From: Pseudomonadales bacterium
GTDB taxonomy: Bacteria; Pseudomonadota; Gammaproteobacteria; Pseudomonadales; Azotimanducaceae
Length of the DNA stretch: 64,000 nucleotides
Direction: 5' to 3'
Assembly (NCBI GenBank): GCA_022822135.1
Contig: JAJECH010000025.1
Location: 186,001 to 250,000 of the forward strand
This document shows positions 62,006-64,000 of the stretch, piece after piece. A model generated the notes under the pieces. That model did no database searches. It saw only the letters and a list, made by a program, of their open reading frames with translations, and was not told the origin of the DNA. The translations under genes were made by a program, and so were the position numbers. The stretch's first letter is position 1, and each line of letters begins with the position of its first letter.

Positions 62006-62890
62006 ATGGTTGCCAGTATGACGGCGTTTGCGCGCGCCGAGACCGACATCTGGGTCTGGGAAGTACGCAGCGTCAACCATCGTTTCCTTGATCTTAGTTT
62101 CAACTTGCCATCTGCTGCTCAAGTACTGGAACCAGATCTTCGCGCGCACGCAAAAGACGTATTGAATCGGGGTCGAATTGAAGCGTCACTTTCATGCGCA
62201 TCAACAAGCTCGGAAACAAAACCTTCAATTAACGCTCAAACACTGCGTTCGCTGCTGGTCAACGCACGATTTGTTCAGAACGTGATGGCAGAATTTCAAG
62301 ATTCTGAAGACGCGTCAAACGAATTGCGCGATCAACTTGACGTAATTGATGTCATGCGATGGCCAGGAGTCATCGATGAGCAGATTGACGTATCGCCGGA
62401 CATGCACAAAGAAATATGTCGATCCTTTGCGCAAGCCTTAGTCATGTTAGTCGACAGTCGGAACGTGGAAGGAGATTCCCTATGCCGTTTGTTCCAGTCT
62501 CGACTCGCTTCAATCAAAGAAATTCTCGAAAAATTGGAGTCATTGGCTGGGTCGCAGGTTGAGTTTGTTCGCGAGAAACTAGATCAGCGTCTCAAGAAAC
62601 TCGGTGCAAATGTTGAGCCGAATCGACTAGCACAAGAAGTCGCATTACTCGCTCAACGCGCTGACGTGCAGGAGGAGATCGATCGATTGCGCGTACACAT
62701 ATCCGAATTCGAGAGCTGTCTGGATCGTCACGAACCTCAGGGCAGACGTCTGGGTTTTCTCGTACAGGAAATGGCTCGTGAATCGAACACGCTCGCGGCG
62801 AAGCTCGCACCTCCCAACGCGGTTAATCTCACCGTTGATCTCAAGGTGCTCGTTGATCAAATGCGCGAGCAGGTTCAAAACGTAGAGTGA
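62006..62890 (+). CDS. yicC: YicC/YloC family endoribonuclease
   Basis: A 294-residue protein with the N-terminal MVASMTAFARAETD and VRSVNHRFLDLSFNLP blocks of the YicC family, reported to be an endoribonuclease acting in RNA turnover. The C-terminal DUF1732 part ends GRRLGFLVQEMARESNTLAAK...VDQMREQVQNVE, as expected. The stop overlaps the gmk GTG by 4 bp. Confidence 0.93.
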   Translation: MVASMTAFARAETDIWVWEVRSVNHRFLDLSFNLPSAAQVLEPDLRAHAKDVLNRGRIEASLSCASTSSETKPSINAQTLRSLLVNARFVQNVMAEFQDSEDASNELRDQLDVIDVMRWPGVIDEQIDVSPDMHKEICRSFAQALVMLVDSRNVEGDSLCRLFQSRLASIKEILEKLESLAGSQVEFVREKLDQRLKKLGANVEPNRLAQEVALLAQRADVQEEIDRLRVHISEFESCLDRHEPQGRRLGFLVQEMARESNTLAAKLAPPNAVNLTVDLKVLVDQMREQVQNVE

Positions 62891-63522
62891 CGCGCGAAAT
62901 CTCGTCACACGCTAATTTATTCGTACTCTCTGGTCCGTCCGGTGTCGGCAAAACCACCTTAGCACAAGCAGTCTTCGACAGCCACGCAGACCTTCAACGA
63001 GCGATAACCCACACATCACGTGCACCACGGAGCGGTGAAGTCGATGGACTTCACTATCACTTTGTCAGCGAAGCGCGTTTTCTTGAAATGAAGTCAAACC
63101 AAGAATTTCTCGAAACCGTTCATATTTTTGGTAGCTATTACGGTACGAGCCAAGCAGCAGTGCAACGCAGCCTTGATCAAGACGTTGACACCATGCTCAT
63201 CATCGACTTCCAAGGCGCTCAAAACGTACGTCGTCTCATGCAACGAGTAACTAGCATCTTTTTGCTACCGCCGTCAATCGCGGCGTTGCAGGAACGGCTC
63301 TTAAATCGCGCGGAAGTTAATGATGAATCGATACAGTCAAGAATTGAAAAGGCAAGATATGAGATGTCTCAATATGCGGATTACGACTTTGTGATCGTCA
63401 ATGATTCCTTTGATCGGACGGTTGAACAGCTGCACGAAATAGTTGAATGTGTAAGGTCAAATCAGAAATACGTCATCGGACCAACCGAGGCGGAAATTCA
63501 GTCTATATTGTCAACAGACTGA
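62887..63522 (+). CDS. gmk: Guanylate kinase
   Basis: A 211-residue kinase converting GMP to GDP. P-loop GPSGVGKTT near residue 16; ITHTSRAPRSGEVDGLHYHF is the GMP-binding stretch and FGSYYGTSQAAV follows. It begins with GTG at 62887. In many relatives rpoZ and spoT follow gmk; here a serine hydrolase gene does. Confidence 0.95.
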   Translation: MTREISSHANLFVLSGPSGVGKTTLAQAVFDSHADLQRAITHTSRAPRSGEVDGLHYHFVSEARFLEMKSNQEFLETVHIFGSYYGTSQAAVQRSLDQDVDTMLIIDFQGAQNVRRLMQRVTSIFLLPPSIAALQERLLNRAEVNDESIQSRIEKARYEMSQYADYDFVIVNDSFDRTVEQLHEIVECVRSNQKYVIGPTEAEIQSILSTD

Positions 63523-63597
63523 GGTGGAATCCAGTCACTTCACAACCTCGTTCGCAATAATGCAGCGTTTCTAGATTAGACCTCCAGAGGACCTCCT

Positions 63598-64000
63598 ATG
63601 TCCGACGCGCCTTTACCCATCGGCGATCCAGTTGAACTTGGCTTTGATCCAGAGCGTCTCGCTCAGATCGGTCCGGCCATGCAACATTTCGTTGACAGTA
63701 AAAGAGTTCCGAATCTGGTAACGCTACTTGCGAGGAAGGGCCAAATCGTGCACTACGAAGCTCGCGGTGTACTCGATTTAGAACAAGGCAATCCTGTAGG
63801 CAAGGATTCGTTGTTTCGCATGTTTTCAAATACGAAACCGATCGCTGGCGTCGCGACCTTGATCCTATTTGAAAGAGGAATCCTCACCCCGGACGATCCG
63901 GTCGCGCGTTTCCTACCTGAATGGGGAGATCTTCAGGTCGTTAATCGGAATGAATTGATGATCACCGAGCCTGCGAAGCGACCGTTGACGATTCGTCATT
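63598..64000 (+). CDS. Serine hydrolase, beta-lactamase fold, 5' part only
   Basis: From an ATG at 63598, with AGAGGA upstream, 134 codons run to the right edge. The product begins MSDAPLPIGDPVELGFDPERL and has SLFRMFSNTKPIAGVA, with the SxxK nucleophile motif (S-N-T-K), then ILTPDDPVARFLPEW, typical of PF00144 EstB-like hydrolases. It is related in type to the hydrolase at 8218. The rest of the gene is outside the window. Confidence 0.85.
   Translation, partial: MSDAPLPIGDPVELGFDPERLAQIGPAMQHFVDSKRVPNLVTLLARKGQIVHYEARGVLDLEQGNPVGKDSLFRMFSNTKPIAGVATLILFERGILTPDDPVARFLPEWGDLQVVNRNELMITEPAKRPLTIRH

Noticed and set aside
1-64000. tRNA, rRNA, CRISPR array, prophage or replication origin
   Set aside because: I saw no cloverleaf-like gene, direct-repeat/spacer pattern, phage structural gene or DnaA-box cluster; a covariance-model scan would settle small RNAs.

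Overview
This window looks like one contiguous piece of a gammaproteobacterial chromosome. The evidence is gene order. lptD-surA-rsmA-apaH lies divergent to amgK-murU. rpe-gph-trpE form a chain, trpG-trpD-trpC form a second block, prmA leads into purH-purD, rph-yicC-gmk are together, and a coq7-type hydroxylase is present. Several of these neighbourhoods are best known from Pseudomonas and relatives. The abundance of acyl-CoA dehydrogenases, a phytanoyl-CoA-type dioxygenase, beta-lactamase-fold hydrolases, a BCCT carrier and a bacterial voltage-gated sodium channel suggests a marine or host-associated uncultivated lineage; that is inference. I recognised no tRNA, rRNA, CRISPR array, phage or complete insertion sequence.

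Layout. 1-241 is the start of an Ldh_2-type dehydrogenase running off the left edge. 400-7140 is a complete peptide/oligosaccharide-type ABC importer whose second ATPase is fused to an SMP-30/gluconolactonase propeller. 7137-12493 holds a cysteine synthase, a serine hydrolase, a TPR protein, a gamma-glutamyltransferase and a PhyH dioxygenase. 12539-19089 is a minus-strand acyl-CoA/transport operon (MaoC, CitE-like lyase, crotonase, CinA, SDR, BCCT, then PhyH) with a divergent acyl-CoA dehydrogenase. 19157-26755 is accessory: an ABC exporter, a class II Fic protein with a 24-bp-period operator array, and a chelatase-like VWA/AAA+ pair. 26986-31584 holds an Apd1-like ferredoxin, an acyltransferase-hydrolase-dehydrogenase operon and a secreted unknown.

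31610-40271 is core metabolism: prmA, purH, purD, an LLM-class oxidoreductase, coq7, then trpGDC with osmC and VOC genes. 40387-47728 holds a PEBP protein, a lipase-like protein, an acyl-CoA dehydrogenase, a lone DUF234-type ATPase and a propeller-amidohydrolase fusion. 47777-53188 is a minus-strand operon (amgK, murU, rpe, gph, trpE, sodium channel). 53187-59367 is the envelope/rRNA block (lptD, surA, rsmA, apaH, cca). 59418-61150 is a small accessory island: an orphan DNA methyltransferase, an intact MntA-type antitoxin beside a broken hepT, and a probable IS200/IS605 end. 61232-63522 is rph, yicC, gmk, followed by a serine hydrolase cut by the right edge.

Most notable points: the ABC-ATPase/SMP-30 fusion; rsmA, whose conserved N-terminus has no ATG/GTG/TTG start; the operator array before fic; the sodium channel overlapping trpE; the decayed mntA-hepT pair; and amgK and lptD start codons overlapping inside one CATG. 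Genes usual in these neighbourhoods (pdxA, apaG, dusB, fis) are missing here, which hints at genome trimming or rearrangement.
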